Positions 51,300 to 60,745 of a stretch of DNA of 64,000 nt are shown here, one piece after another. The position numbers and the translations under genes are program-made. Every line of letters begins with the position of its first letter. The stretch's first letter is position 1. Under the pieces are notes generated by a model. It was not told the origin of the DNA, did no database searches, and saw nothing but the letters and a program-made list of their open reading frames with translations. This DNA comes from Pseudomonas mosselii (GTDB lineage: Bacteria; Pseudomonadota; Gammaproteobacteria; Pseudomonadales; Pseudomonadaceae), in NCBI RefSeq assembly GCF_003205295.1, contig NZ_QJRP01000009.1, forward strand, positions 62,001 to 126,000, written 5' to 3'.

Positions 51300-51917
51300 T
51301 CAGCCTGCCGGCAGCATGCCTTGGATAGCCGTTACCACCTGCAGCGTCGCCGCTTCCAGGGTGCCTTCATTTCGGCACAGCACCCAGCCGTGATCGGTAA
51401 CCGCTCGCTCGAATGCTTGCGTGCAGGCTACGTGCTCCTGCAACTCATGCATCACGGTACTGCCCAGGCCACGCGTGCGCGCAGCTGCCCTGACCCAGGA
51501 AATTTCAGGGTCGGTAACGACACCGACATGCAGGTCCGGCACCCGCACGCCGCGTTCGATGTTCAGCCGCAGGATCTCGGCAAACGGCACCAGCCGGCGA
51601 AATGCGGCATCGGACGGGTACCAGCGATCGATCAGGATAATGCTGTCCTTGGGCTGCCTGGCCAGCACATGCTGGGAAATCCAGGCCCGGCTGAGCGCAA
51701 GACGCTCACAGACCTTCATCTCCAGATCCCGGCAGGGGTTCCTGACGAACTGGTTGACCAGGGCCATGGTTTCGCCCCGGTAGGGATCGCTCTTCTTCTC
51801 GCTGATGCGAATCACTTTCCTGTTGTCCGCCCTCAGCGCCTGGGTGACGGACTCCAGCAACGTGGTCTTGCCGGTGCCTTTTGGCCCGTCCAGGGAAATG
51901 AACAGCGAACGATTCAT
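51300..51917 (-). CDS. dTMP-kinase-like P-loop kinase
   Basis: A 205-residue protein with Walker A DGPKGTGKTT, a DRWYPSDAAF motif in the position of the dTMP kinase DRY/DR motif, and a C-terminal part unlike housekeeping Tmk. It is probably a paralog phosphorylating a nucleoside monophosphate or an unrelated small substrate, not the essential Tmk, which lies in a different genomic context in Pseudomonas. The stop directly abuts the convergent LysR stop. Its operon partner is unclear. Confidence 0.7.
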   Translation of the reverse strand: MNRSLFISLDGPKGTGKTTLLESVTQALRADNRKVIRISEKKSDPYRGETMALVNQFVRNPCRDLEMKVCERLALSRAWISQHVLARQPKDSIILIDRWYPSDAAFRRLVPFAEILRLNIERGVRVPDLHVGVVTDPEISWVRAAARTRGLGSTVMHELQEHVACTQAFERAVTDHGWVLCRNEGTLEAATLQVVTAIQGMLPAG

Positions 51918-51959
51918 GCTTCACACAACGATTGGATTCCTTCATCGACAGACATGGGC

Positions 51960-52382
51960 TTACATCAGGCAGTAGAACTCGCTGATCTCTGCGACGATCT
52001 CGCGGGCGGCATTGTACAGCCTCGCCTCAGGCGTGAGGGCCATGGAGCGGGCTTCGAGCACATAGCGCTGGCCTGCCTGGAAGTGGGCGTAGTCGAGGGT
52101 CAGATAGCATTGGCGGACGGTGGTGCCGCCCATCATGCTCAGCCCGCCACCACCGCTCGTTTCGTAGTCGAACCTGACGACCAGCTCATGGCTGCCGGGA
52201 GTGACCTGGAAGAAGCGGCCCTCCTCCAGACGCTGCTTGTCCAGTCGTTCGGCCAGCAGCACGCGGTCGTTGGGGAATGGCAGCGAGAGGTCGACCCAGG
52301 CCATCTGCGGGTTGGCGGCTGGCAGTGGGGTTTGGCAGCCGGGAATGGCGGTGATCAGCAACAGCAGTAGCAGCCGGCGCAT
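51960..52382 (-). CDS. PA0061-family-like lipoprotein
   Basis: A 140-residue lipoprotein with lipobox ITAIPGC (Cys16). VTPGSHELVVRFDYETSGGG and YAHFQAGQRYVLEARSMALT follow the pattern of a Pseudomonas lipoprotein family including PA0061; its function is unknown. It ends in a lone C-terminal cysteine (EFYCLM) that may pair with the cysteine in VRQCYL. Confidence 0.7.
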   Translation of the reverse strand: MRRLLLLLLITAIPGCQTPLPAANPQMAWVDLSLPFPNDRVLLAERLDKQRLEEGRFFQVTPGSHELVVRFDYETSGGGGLSMMGGTTVRQCYLTLDYAHFQAGQRYVLEARSMALTPEARLYNAAREIVAEISEFYCLM

Positions 52383-52553
52383 GGTGAGTAATCCTTTGGA
52401 GTCTGGTTAAAGGATAGCGCTGGGGCGTCGGGCTGTTAATCATCTGGCTCGAGCTCGAGGCAGGGGTACGGCGGCAAGGAAGGGATAAAACTCAGGCCCG
52501 CCGGGGTGAACCCGAACAGGCCTGAGGAAGGGAAAACTATCGGTCGTTAACGG

Positions 52554-53453
52554 CTACAGGTTTTCGTCGAGGAACTTCACCACCGTCCCCATGCACGCCA
52601 CCCGCTCCTCCACATGAGGCATGTGGCTGGAGTTCTCGAACAACGCCCAGCGGATCCCGGGGATCAGGTCCAGGTACGGCTTGACCACCAGCGGCGTGGC
52701 CTCGTCATAGCGCCCGGAGATCAGCAGGCTTGGCACGTTGATCTGCGGCAGGCGGTCAACGATGGTCCAGTCCTTGGTGCTGCCGATGATATGGAACTCG
52801 TTCGGCCCGGTCATGGCGTGGTACACGGTCGGGTCGGCTTCCACCTCGGCGAAGGTGCGCGCCACCTCTTCCGGCCAGGGTTTGAGCCGGCACACGTGGC
52901 GGTCGTAGAACACCCGGGTGGCGGCGATGTAGTCGGCGGCGGTGTAGTCGCCCACGGCCTCGTGGCGCAACAGGGTGTCCTGGACCTCCTTGGGCAGCTC
53001 TTCGCGCAGGCGGTTAGCCTCGCGCACCCAGGTGCGCATGTCGGCCGGCGAGTTGGCGATCACCAGGCAACGCAGGCCTCGCGGCTGGCGCACCGCGTGC
53101 TCGCTGGCGAGCATGCCGCCCCAGGATTGGCCCAGCAGCGCGTAGCGCTCGCTGATACCCAGGTGTTCCAGGAGGTTGTCGAGCTCCTCGAGGAACAGCT
53201 TGACCGTCCAGAACGACGCCGGCATCTGCGGCAGGTGGGTCGAGCGGCCATTGCCCAGCTGGTCGTAGTGAATGACCGGGTAGCCACCGGCCGCGACGTC
53301 CTTGTAGGCGTCGACATAATCAAAGGTGCAACCCGGGCCGCCGTGCAGGATGACCAGCGGGGTGCGGCCGCAATCCAGGTCACCGGTGACGCGGTACCAG
53401 GTCTGGTAGTCGCCGAAAGGGGCAAAACCTTCACGCGATTGGGTGAGTTCCAT
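52554..53453 (-). CDS. Proline-iminopeptidase-family alpha/beta hydrolase
   Basis: A 299-residue hydrolase with the family oxyanion motif HGGPG (37-41), nucleophile Ser110 in LLGQSWGGM, acid Asp in [10 protein letters not shown] and His in [11 protein letters not shown]. It resembles proline iminopeptidases and L-amino-acid amidases. Downstream of a LuxR solo and preceded by a palindrome centred near 53522, it matches the pip genes flanking PipR in plant-associated Pseudomonas, where the enzyme is thought to process a plant-derived signal or peptide amide. It is probably activated by the neighbouring regulator. Confidence 0.85.
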   Translation of the reverse strand: MELTQSREGFAPFGDYQTWYRVTGDLDCGRTPLVILHGGPGCTFDYVDAYKDVAAGGYPVIHYDQLGNGRSTHLPQMPASFWTVKLFLEELDNLLEHLGISERYALLGQSWGGMLASEHAVRQPRGLRCLVIANSPADMRTWVREANRLREELPKEVQDTLLRHEAVGDYTAADYIAATRVFYDRHVCRLKPWPEEVARTFAEVEADPTVYHAMTGPNEFHIIGSTKDWTIVDRLPQINVPSLLISGRYDEATPLVVKPYLDLIPGIRWALFENSSHMPHVEERVACMGTVVKFLDENL

Positions 53454-53511
53454 GTCATCCGGCTCCGTGCGAATCATGGAGCACACAATAACCCTACACG
53501 TGGCGCGGCAT

Positions 53512-53532
53512 AACTAGAGAGTTCTCTAGGTT
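53512..53532. promoter_or_regulatory. lux-box-like palindrome before hydrolase gene
   Basis: CTAGAGA-GT-TCTCTAG is a perfect inverted repeat (53514-53529) inside AACTAGAGAGTTCTCTAGGT. It lies 61 bases before the hydrolase start and just after the LuxR-solo stop. The half-site AACCTAGAG resembles the half-sites of the element at 54402-54423. LuxR-type proteins bind about 20-bp palindromes of this form. Confidence 0.6.
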
Positions 53533-53551
53533 TTCGACCTTTTTTGTTTCT

Positions 53552-54313
53552 TCATTGGTCGAGCAGGCGGTAATGCACCGCCCGGGCGACCGCCTGGACG
53601 CGATTTTTCGCCCCCAGTTTGTGCATGGCCGAGGTCAGGTGCAGGGAAATCGTCGCCAACGAGCGGTTGAGCTTCTCGGCGATCTCCCCCGCCGTCAGGC
53701 CTTCGGCGGCCCAGCGCAGGCACTCGACCTCGCGGCGGGTCAGGCGGATGGCACGGGTGGCGGATTCCTTGGCCAGCAAGGGATAGGCCGCCTCCTGCAA
53801 GGCATGGGCGATCAGGCTGAAATCGCCCAGGTGTTCCCGGGCGTCGTCCAGGTCGCGCTGGCTGGCCTGGGGGCGCAGGCCGGTCAGGGTCGCCAGCCCG
53901 CCCCGTGGCAGGTGGATGGGCACGGTCACGCCGCAGGTCAGCTGTGCATCGTGCAGGTAACCGACCACCGGGGCGTGGCGCCGGTCGATGTGGCGTTGCA
54001 GGACGGTCTCGCCCTTGGGCAGGTACGACCAGACGAAGGGCGCGATGGAGGACACGGCCACCTGCTGCACCGGGTCGATCTGGTAGAAGCCCTCGGAGCA
54101 CCACAGGTCCTGCCAGTCTTTCGGGGTCTGGCGCAGCCGGACCACGCTCGGGGTGATCAGCTCGCCGGCGTGATCCAGCGGCACCGGGCTGTAGTCGTAC
54201 ACCAGGGCATCGAAGCCCAGTTGCGCCGCCAGCTCGGCAACGCTGTCCATCTGTTCGTCGAGGCTGTTGTCCGACGCCAGACGGGCATTGAGTTCAGCCA
54301 TCTTGGCCTGCAT
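53552..54313 (-). CDS. LuxR solo of the plant-responsive (PipR/OryR-like) type
   Basis: A 253-residue regulator; ATG at 54313 follows GGGAG. The autoinducer-like domain keeps W67, D80 and P81 (DWQDLW ... YQIDPV), but the position equivalent to Tyr61 of TraR is Trp (W71). This substitution typifies solos that respond to plant compounds rather than acyl-homoserine lactones. The C-terminal HTH reads LTRREVECLRWAAEGLTAGE. No luxI lies nearby. Flanking hydrolases and a peptide ABC importer reproduce the PipR locus of Pseudomonas GM79, whose ligand is an ethanolamine-derived amide. Ligand identity here is inferred from context. Confidence 0.87.
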   Translation of the reverse strand: MQAKMAELNARLASDNSLDEQMDSVAELAAQLGFDALVYDYSPVPLDHAGELITPSVVRLRQTPKDWQDLWCSEGFYQIDPVQQVAVSSIAPFVWSYLPKGETVLQRHIDRRHAPVVGYLHDAQLTCGVTVPIHLPRGGLATLTGLRPQASQRDLDDAREHLGDFSLIAHALQEAAYPLLAKESATRAIRLTRREVECLRWAAEGLTAGEIAEKLNRSLATISLHLTSAMHKLGAKNRVQAVARAVHYRLLDQ

Positions 54314-54401
54314 ACCTGACACTCCCTGTGATTCCTTTTGGATTTCCATCTCGAAGTCCGGCACGTAGAATGCCACGGCTTGGCGCGGGACTGCCATACG
54401 A

Positions 54402-54423
54402 AACCTATAGGAAACACTAGCTT
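54402..54423. promoter_or_regulatory. Imperfect lux-box-like element before the hydrolase-transporter operon
   Basis: AACCTATAGGAAACACTAGCTT has inverted half-sites (AACCTATAG; complement AAGCTAGTG) alike to those of the perfect palindrome at 53512-53532. It lies 63 bases before the second hydrolase start and 89 bases before the LuxR-solo start, so it could serve either. Confidence 0.5.
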
Positions 54424-54485
54424 GTAGGCGACGAAATCTCCTGCGCTAGTTATAGCTGCAAGCCATGGCCAACAGGAGAGTAGCG

Positions 54486-55376
54486 ATGTGGCGTGAGATG
54501 CAACCTGACCAGCAGTTCAACGTATCGGTCGATGGCCACAATCTCGTGGTGTACAGCTTTGGTGAAGGGGACGAGGTGCTGCTGTGCCTCAATGGCGGGC
54601 CGGGGCTGCCCTGCGACTACCTGCGCGACGCCCATGCCTGGCTCAAGGACAAAGGCATCCGCGTGGTCGCCTTCGACCAGCTGGGCACCGGCGCCTCCGA
54701 CCGCCCCAATGACGACAGCCTGTGGAACATCACCCGCTACGTGGCCGAGGTCGAGCAGGTGCGCCAGGCCCTGGACCTGGGCCGTGTGCACATGCTCGGG
54801 CATTCCTGGGGCGGCTGGCTGGCGATCGAGTACGCCATTCATCACCCGCAGTCGCTGAAAAGTCTGATTCTCGAGAACACCGTCGGCGATATCCCGCACC
54901 TGATCACCGAACTGGAACGCCTGCGCGGCGCTTTGGGCAGCGAGACCGTGGCGATGATGCAGCGCCACGAGGCCATGGGTACCCTCGACCACCCGCAGTA
55001 CCAGGCCGCCATCACCCTGCTCAACTACCGACATGTCTGCCGGTTGGATGAATGGCCGGCGCCGATCCAGCGCTCGCTGGGCGACTGGAACATGGGCCCC
55101 TACACCACCATGCAGGGCCCCAACGAGTTCCTCTATATCGGCAACCTCAAGGACTGGAACCGCCTCGAACAGATGGGCTCGTTCTGCATGCCGGTGCTGA
55201 TCACCACCGGCCAGCACGACGAACTGACCCCGGCCTGCGCCTTGCGCATGAAAGTGGCGCTGCATGGGCGCGCCGAGCTGCACGTGTTCCCCAACAGCAG
55301 CCATATGCCGTTCTACGAAGAACCCCAGGCCTATTTCCCGGTGTTGCTGGACTTCCTGCAACGCAACCGGGGTTGA
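54486..55376 (+). CDS. Second proline-iminopeptidase-family hydrolase
   Basis: A 296-residue hydrolase; ATG at 54486 behind AGGAG. NGGPG (36-40) replaces HGGPG, nucleophile Ser107 is in LGHSWGGW, the acid is in TTGQHDELTP and His in PNSSHMPFYEE. It is a divergent homolog of the 52554 enzyme rather than a recent duplicate. It is the first gene of an operon with the ABC importer genes, the permease starting four bases after its stop. Likely role: hydrolysis of an amide or N-terminal residue of the imported ligand. Confidence 0.86.
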   Translation: MWREMQPDQQFNVSVDGHNLVVYSFGEGDEVLLCLNGGPGLPCDYLRDAHAWLKDKGIRVVAFDQLGTGASDRPNDDSLWNITRYVAEVEQVRQALDLGRVHMLGHSWGGWLAIEYAIHHPQSLKSLILENTVGDIPHLITELERLRGALGSETVAMMQRHEAMGTLDHPQYQAAITLLNYRHVCRLDEWPAPIQRSLGDWNMGPYTTMQGPNEFLYIGNLKDWNRLEQMGSFCMPVLITTGQHDELTPACALRMKVALHGRAELHVFPNSSHMPFYEEPQAYFPVLLDFLQRNRG

Positions 55377-55379
55377 TCG

Positions 55380-56327
55380 ATGAGCCTGGCACGCTACCGG
55401 TTCGTCCTCATCCGTCCGTTGCAACTGCTGCCGGTGCTGCTGGGCATCAGCATCATCACCTTCGTGCTGGTGCGCTCGATCCCGGGCGACCCGGCGCGGG
55501 TGCTGCTGGGCGCGCGCAGCACCCCGGACGCGATCCAGAAGATTCGCGCGCAATTCGGCCTCGATGAACCGATCTGGATGCAGTACCTGTACTTCCTGAA
55601 GAACCTGCTCAACGGCGACCTGGGCAAGTCGCTGCTGTACAAGGTCGACGCCCTGCCGCTGATCGCCGGTCGCATCGAACCGACCCTGATGCTGGTGCTG
55701 GGCAGCGTGGCCCTGGCGCTGTTGATCGCCGTGCCGCTGGCCATTCTCGCCGCCCGCAGCAAGGGCGGCTGGGCCGACAACCTGATCCGCCTGTTCACCA
55801 CCGCCGGCCTCGGTTTGCCAGCCTTCTGGCTGGGCTTGATGCTGATCCTGTTGTTCAGCGTGCACTGGGGGCTGTTCCCGGTGTCCGGCTATGGCCGCAC
55901 CTGGGCCGACAAGCTGCACCACCTGGTGCTGCCCTGCCTGACCATCGCCCTGGCGCTCTCGGCGGTGCTGGTGCGCAACCTGCGCGCCAGCATCCTGCTG
56001 GAGATGCAGGCCGACCATGTCACCGCCGCCCGTGCCCGGGGCCTGGGCGAAGGGGCGATCCTGCGCCGCCATGTCCTGCCCAACTCCATGGTGCCGACCA
56101 TCAACCTGCTGGCGGTCAACATCGGCTGGCTGATCAGCGGCACGGTAGTGATCGAGAGCCTGTTCTCCCTGCCGGGCGTCGGCCAGCTGCTGGTGCGCGG
56201 CATCTTCACCCGTGACTACATGGTGGTCCAGGGCGTGGCCATGGTGCTGGCCTGCGCCACGGTGGCGGTGAACTTCCTCGCCGATGTGGCGACCACCGTC
56301 CTCGATCCGCGGGTGAAGATTCAATGA
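55380..56327 (+). CDS. Peptide ABC importer permease (DppB-like)
   Basis: A 315-residue inner-membrane permease with six hydrophobic segments. LLPVLLGISIITFVLVRSIP is the characteristic N-terminal motif, followed by GDPARVLLG and, near the end, the coupling motif HVTAARARGLGEGAILRRHV. Pairs with the next gene. Confidence 0.9.
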   Translation: MSLARYRFVLIRPLQLLPVLLGISIITFVLVRSIPGDPARVLLGARSTPDAIQKIRAQFGLDEPIWMQYLYFLKNLLNGDLGKSLLYKVDALPLIAGRIEPTLMLVLGSVALALLIAVPLAILAARSKGGWADNLIRLFTTAGLGLPAFWLGLMLILLFSVHWGLFPVSGYGRTWADKLHHLVLPCLTIALALSAVLVRNLRASILLEMQADHVTAARARGLGEGAILRRHVLPNSMVPTINLLAVNIGWLISGTVVIESLFSLPGVGQLLVRGIFTRDYMVVQGVAMVLACATVAVNFLADVATTVLDPRVKIQ

Positions 56328-57172
56328 GCGCCACCATCGCCCTGCGCGCACGCCTGGCCTGGAACCTCGGCAATGGCCGCCTGACCCTGTACTGCGGCCT
56401 GGCCATCGTCCTCGGCTGGTGCCTGCTGGCGCTGTGCGCGCCGTGGGTCGCGCCGTTCGACCCGCTGCTGCAGAACGGCGACCTGCGCCTGGCCGCACCC
56501 AGCCTGGCGCACCCCTTCGGCACCGACAACTTCGGCCGCGACGTGCTCTCGCGCGTGATCTGGGGCGCCCGTGTCGACCTGCAGATGGCCTTGATAGGAG
56601 TGATCTTCCCGTTCCTGCTCGGCACCTGCATCGGCGCGGTATCCGGTTACGTCGGCGGCTGGCTGGACAACGCCTGCATGCGCCTGATCGACATCGTCCT
56701 GGCCTTCCCGTTCCTGGTGCTGATGCTGGCGATCATGGCCATTCTCGGCCCGGGCCTGGGCAGCTTCTATATCGCCATGGCCCTGGTCGGCTGGGTGTCC
56801 TATGCGCGGCTGATCCGCTCGCAGATCCTCGTGCTCAAGCAGAGCGACTTCGCCCTGGCCGCCAGGAGCCTGGGTTTCAGCCACCGGCGCACATTGTTCG
56901 GCCACCTGCTGCCCAACGCGCTGTTCGGCTCGGTGGTGTTCTGCATGTCGGACGCCGTGCTGGTGCTGCTCAACGGCGCCGCCGTCAGCTACCTGGGCCT
57001 TGGCGTGCAGCCACCTACCCCGGAATGGGGCACCATGGTCGCCGAGGGCCAGAGCTTCATCACCAGCGCCTGGTGGATCTGCACCTTCCCGGGCCTGGCG
57101 GTGGTAACCCTGGCCATGGGCTTCAGCCTGCTGGCCGACGGCGTCGCCGAACCCCTGGGAGACCGCTCATGA
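56324..57172 (+). CDS. Peptide ABC importer permease (DppC-like)
   Basis: A 282-residue permease; four-base overlap with the preceding gene. HPFGTDNFGRDVLSRVIWGA is the diagnostic DppC/OppC motif, and FALAARSLGFSHRRTLFGHL is the coupling loop. Forms the channel with the DppB-like subunit. Confidence 0.9.
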   Translation: MSATIALRARLAWNLGNGRLTLYCGLAIVLGWCLLALCAPWVAPFDPLLQNGDLRLAAPSLAHPFGTDNFGRDVLSRVIWGARVDLQMALIGVIFPFLLGTCIGAVSGYVGGWLDNACMRLIDIVLAFPFLVLMLAIMAILGPGLGSFYIAMALVGWVSYARLIRSQILVLKQSDFALAARSLGFSHRRTLFGHLLPNALFGSVVFCMSDAVLVLLNGAAVSYLGLGVQPPTPEWGTMVAEGQSFITSAWWICTFPGLAVVTLAMGFSLLADGVAEPLGDRS

Positions 57173-58155
57173 ACACGCCGCTGCTCCAGGTCCGCGGGCT
57201 GAGCGTCATCGCCCGCGCCGGCCAACGGGATATCACCCTGGTCGATCGGCTGTCCTTCGACCTCGGCGAAGGCGAAATTCTCGGCCTGGTCGGCGAAAGC
57301 GGCTCGGGCAAGACCCTGGCCTGCCGGGGCCTGATGCGCCTGCTGCCGGCGCCGAACCTGCGGGTCGAAGGCCAGGCCGTGCGCCTGGCGGAGCACAATT
57401 TACTGCGGCTGGACGAGGCCGGAATGCGCCGCCTGCGTGGCCGCGAGCTGGGGATGATCTTCCAGAACCCCAGCAGCCACCTGGACCCGCTGATGCGTAT
57501 CGGCGAGCAGATCGCCGAAGGTATACGCCTGCACCAGGGAGCTTCGCGTCGCGAGGCACGAACCGAAGCCATCGAAGTGCTGCGCCAGGTCGGTATTCCC
57601 GACCCGAAATCCCGGGTCGACAACTACCCCCACGAGTTCTCCGGCGGCATGCGCCAACGGGCGATGATCGCCGTGGCCCTGGGCTGCAACCCTCGGGTGC
57701 TTATCGCCGACGAGCCGACCACGGCCCTGGATGTCACCGTGCAGGCGCAGATCCTGCGCCTGCTGCTGGAGCTGCGCGACCGCCGCGGCCTGTCGATGAT
57801 CCTGATCAGCCACGACCTCGGCGTGGTGGCGCAGACCTGCGACAGCATCGCCGTGATGTACGCCGGGCGCCTCTGCGAACACGGCGCCAAGCACCAGATG
57901 CTGGCCCGGCCTCGACACCCCTACAGTGCCGGGCTGCTGGCCTGTCATCCGGCGGCGCAGCCCGAGGTACGGCGCATGACCACCATCGCCGGGCAGCCGC
58001 CGCTGCTCGATGACTTGCCGGCAGGCTGCCGTTTCGAATCGCGTTGCCCCCAGGCCATGCCTGTCTGCCGGCAACAGTTGCCCGAACTGCTGGAAGCAAG
58101 CCCCGGCCACCGCCTGGCCTGCCATGTCCCGCTGCTGGCCGGAGGCCTGTCATGA
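57169..58155 (+). CDS. Peptide ABC importer ATPase (OppD/DppD-like)
   Basis: A 328-residue ATPase; four-base overlap. Walker [10 protein letters not shown], signature [13 protein letters not shown], Walker [13 protein letters not shown] and the C-terminal oligopeptide-ATPase extension with the cysteine-rich motif [14 protein letters not shown], a likely iron-sulfur or structural site, are present. Confidence 0.9.
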   Translation: MNTPLLQVRGLSVIARAGQRDITLVDRLSFDLGEGEILGLVGESGSGKTLACRGLMRLLPAPNLRVEGQAVRLAEHNLLRLDEAGMRRLRGRELGMIFQNPSSHLDPLMRIGEQIAEGIRLHQGASRREARTEAIEVLRQVGIPDPKSRVDNYPHEFSGGMRQRAMIAVALGCNPRVLIADEPTTALDVTVQAQILRLLLELRDRRGLSMILISHDLGVVAQTCDSIAVMYAGRLCEHGAKHQMLARPRHPYSAGLLACHPAAQPEVRRMTTIAGQPPLLDDLPAGCRFESRCPQAMPVCRQQLPELLEASPGHRLACHVPLLAGGLS

Positions 58156-59126
58156 CCACGTTGTTGCAGGTCAAGGACCTGCAGGTGCAGTTTCCCGCCG
58201 CCGGCAGCGGCCTGTTCAACCTGCGCCCGCGCAAGGTCAGCGCGGTCAACGGCGCCTCGCTGAATCTCGCTGCCGGCCAGACCCTCGGCCTGGTGGGCGA
58301 GTCGGGCTGCGGCAAGAGCACCCTGGCCCGGGCCATCCTCCAGCTCACCCCGAGCTGCGGCGGCCAGGTGCTGTTCGACGGCACCGACATGAACCCGGGC
58401 AACCCGGCGGATATCGCCCGCCTGCGCCGCGAGACCGCGATGATCTTCCAGGACCCGTACAGCGCGCTCAATCCCCGCCAGCGCATCGGCCAGATCCTCG
58501 CCGAGGTGCTGCAGGTGCAGCGCAAGGTGCCCGCCGCGCAGATCCCGACCCGGGTCGGCGAACTGCTCGAGCTGGTCGGCCTGCGCGCCGAGTTGGCCGA
58601 ACGCAGGCCTGGCTCGCTGAGCGGTGGCCAGTGCCAGCGGGTCGGCATCGCCCGGGCGCTGGCCGTCGAGCCCCGGCTGATTGTCGCCGACGAATGCGTC
58701 GCCGCGCTGGACGTGTCGATCCAGGGGCAGATCATCAACCTGCTGCTGGAACTGCGCGAGCGCATGGGCCTGGCGCTGCTGTTCATCACCCACGACCTGG
58801 GGGTGGTGCGCCGCCTGTGCGACCGGGTGGCGGTGATGTACCTGGGGCAGATCGTCGAGGAAGGCCCGGTGCATGAGGTCTTTACCGCCCCGCGCCACCC
58901 CTACACCGCCGCGCTGATCCAGTCCATCGCCGACATCGACCCGGCCCGGCGCCTGCCGCAGGACCCGCTGGCCGGCGAGCCGCCGAGCCCGCTGAACCTG
59001 CCCTCCGGCTGCGCCTTCCATCCCCGTTGCCGGCACGCGCTGCCCGGCTGCGCTGAAACCGCGCCACCCGAGCATATCCAGGGCGCCCGGCGCCACGCCT
59101 GCGTGCATCCGCAACTGCCCTGCTGA
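58152..59126 (+). CDS. Peptide ABC importer ATPase (OppF/DppF-like)
   Basis: A 324-residue ATPase; four-base overlap. Walker A GESGCGKST, signature SLSGGQCQRVGIA (Cys in the place of Arg or Lys usual after GGQ), Walker B LIVADECVAALD in which Glu is followed by Cys instead of Pro, and the C-terminal Cys cluster CAFHPRCRHALPGC. The Walker B and signature variants are uncommon but leave the catalytic Glu intact. Confidence 0.88.
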   Translation: MTTLLQVKDLQVQFPAAGSGLFNLRPRKVSAVNGASLNLAAGQTLGLVGESGCGKSTLARAILQLTPSCGGQVLFDGTDMNPGNPADIARLRRETAMIFQDPYSALNPRQRIGQILAEVLQVQRKVPAAQIPTRVGELLELVGLRAELAERRPGSLSGGQCQRVGIARALAVEPRLIVADECVAALDVSIQGQIINLLLELRERMGLALLFITHDLGVVRRLCDRVAVMYLGQIVEEGPVHEVFTAPRHPYTAALIQSIADIDPARRLPQDPLAGEPPSPLNLPSGCAFHPRCRHALPGCAETAPPEHIQGARRHACVHPQLPC

Positions 59127-59160
59127 CATCACCACCATGACCATCAAACGGAGCTTGAGC

Positions 59161-60702
59161 ATGAAACCCGCCGCATTGAAACTTCTCACCGCCGCCATAC
59201 TGGCCGCCAGCACCCTGGCCAGCGGCATGGCCCAGGCAGCCGGCGTGCTGACCATCGGCTGCCGTGAGGAAAGCACCACCTTCGACCCGATCAAGAGCGC
59301 GCAGAACCGCGACAGCTGGGTGTTCGCCAACGTCTATGACGTGCTGATCCGCGTCGACAACAGCGGCACCCAACTGGTGCCGGGCCTGGCCGAAAGCTGG
59401 AAGGTCTCGGACGACGGCCTGACCTACACCTTCAAGATGCGCAACGCCAAGTTCTCCGACGGCTCGCCAATCACCGCCGAAGACGCGGCCTTCTCCCTGC
59501 TGCGTATCCGCGATAACCCGGGTTCGCTCTGGGCCGACTCGTACAAGATCATCGACACCGCCAAGGCCGCCGACCCGCATACCCTGGTGGTGACCCTGCA
59601 CAGCAAGTCGGTGCCGTTCCTGGCCCAGCTCGCCACCGCCAACATTTCGATCCTGTCGAAAAAGGCCATGGACAAGCTCGGCGAGGAGGAATACGCACAG
59701 AACCCGGTGGTGTCCGGGGCCTTCAAACTCAAGGAATGGCTGCGGGGCGACCGTGTGATCCTGGAGAAGAACCCGGAGTTCTGGCAGGCCGACAAGGTCA
59801 GCCTGGATGGCGTGGAGTGGATCTCCATCCCGGATGATCGCACGCGCATGATGAAGGTCCAGGCCGGCGAACTGGACTCGGCGATCTTTGTGCCGTTCAC
59901 CCAGGTGGACGAGTTGCAGAAGGACAAGAAGATCACCATCCATATCGACCCCTCGACCCGTGAAGACCACCTGCTGATCAACCACTCCAAGGGCCTGCTG
60001 GGCAAACAGCAAGTGCGCGAGGCGATCGACCTGGCGATCGACAAGAAGGCGCTGGTGGACACGGTCACCTTCGGCCACGGCGAAATGGCCTACTCGTACA
60101 TTCCCAAGGGCGCGCTCTACCACAACGCCAACAACCCGCAGCGTCCGTTCGACCCGGCCAAGGCCCGCGAGCTGCTGAAGAAGGCCGGCGCCGAGGGACT
60201 GAAGGTCAACTATGTGGTCAACGCCGGCAACGAGGCCGACGAGCAGATCGCCGTGCTGGTGCAGAAGCAGCTGGCCGATGTCGGCATCACTGCCAACCTG
60301 CAGAAGGTCGACCCGACCCAGAGCTGGCAGATGCTGGTCGACGGCGACTACGACCTGTCGGTGATGTACTGGACCAACGACGTGCTCGACCCGGACCAGA
60401 AGACCACCTTCGTGCTGGGCCACGACACCAACCAGAACTACATGACCCGCTACCACAACGACAAGGTCAAGAACCTGGTGGCCGCGGCACGAGTGGAAAC
60501 CGATCCGGTCAAGCGCAAGCAGATGTATGAGGACCTGCAGAAACTGGCCAAGCAGGACGTGCACTGGATCGACCTGTACTACAGCCCGTACATCAACATC
60601 TCGCGCAGCAATATCCAGAACTTCCTGCAGAACCCGCTGGGGCGTTTCACCCTGGAGGAGACGGTGAAGCTGGAAGCCGGTCAAAAGACCGCGCAAAACT
60701 GA
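59161..60702 (+). CDS. Peptide ABC importer substrate-binding protein
   Basis: A periplasmic protein of about 513 residues, SBP_bac_5 family. The ATG at 59161 follows CGGAG; an earlier in-frame ATG at 59137 lacks a site. The signal peptide ends near MAQAAG. Family strands include TIGCREESTTFDPIKSAQNR and NPVVSGAFKLKEWLRGDRVI. It is the last gene of the operon headed by the hydrolase. With no obvious heme or nickel motif, the substrate is likely a peptide or amide, as expected from the PipR context. Confidence 0.9.
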   Translation: MKPAALKLLTAAILAASTLASGMAQAAGVLTIGCREESTTFDPIKSAQNRDSWVFANVYDVLIRVDNSGTQLVPGLAESWKVSDDGLTYTFKMRNAKFSDGSPITAEDAAFSLLRIRDNPGSLWADSYKIIDTAKAADPHTLVVTLHSKSVPFLAQLATANISILSKKAMDKLGEEEYAQNPVVSGAFKLKEWLRGDRVILEKNPEFWQADKVSLDGVEWISIPDDRTRMMKVQAGELDSAIFVPFTQVDELQKDKKITIHIDPSTREDHLLINHSKGLLGKQQVREAIDLAIDKKALVDTVTFGHGEMAYSYIPKGALYHNANNPQRPFDPAKARELLKKAGAEGLKVNYVVNAGNEADEQIAVLVQKQLADVGITANLQKVDPTQSWQMLVDGDYDLSVMYWTNDVLDPDQKTTFVLGHDTNQNYMTRYHNDKVKNLVAAARVETDPVKRKQMYEDLQKLAKQDVHWIDLYYSPYINISRSNIQNFLQNPLGRFTLEETVKLEAGQKTAQN

Positions 60703-60712
60703 CGGCGGTGGA

Positions 60713-60738
60713 TCGAGCGCCGCCCTCGCGGCGCTCGA
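60713..60738. terminator. Bidirectional hairpin between importer and TPR-protein genes
   Basis: TCGAGCGCCGC-cctc-GCGGCGCTCGA: a perfect 11-bp stem between convergent stops. There is no T-run in either direction, so it is terminator-like in position rather than textbook in form. Confidence 0.6.
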
Positions 60739-60745
60739 CCTCATC

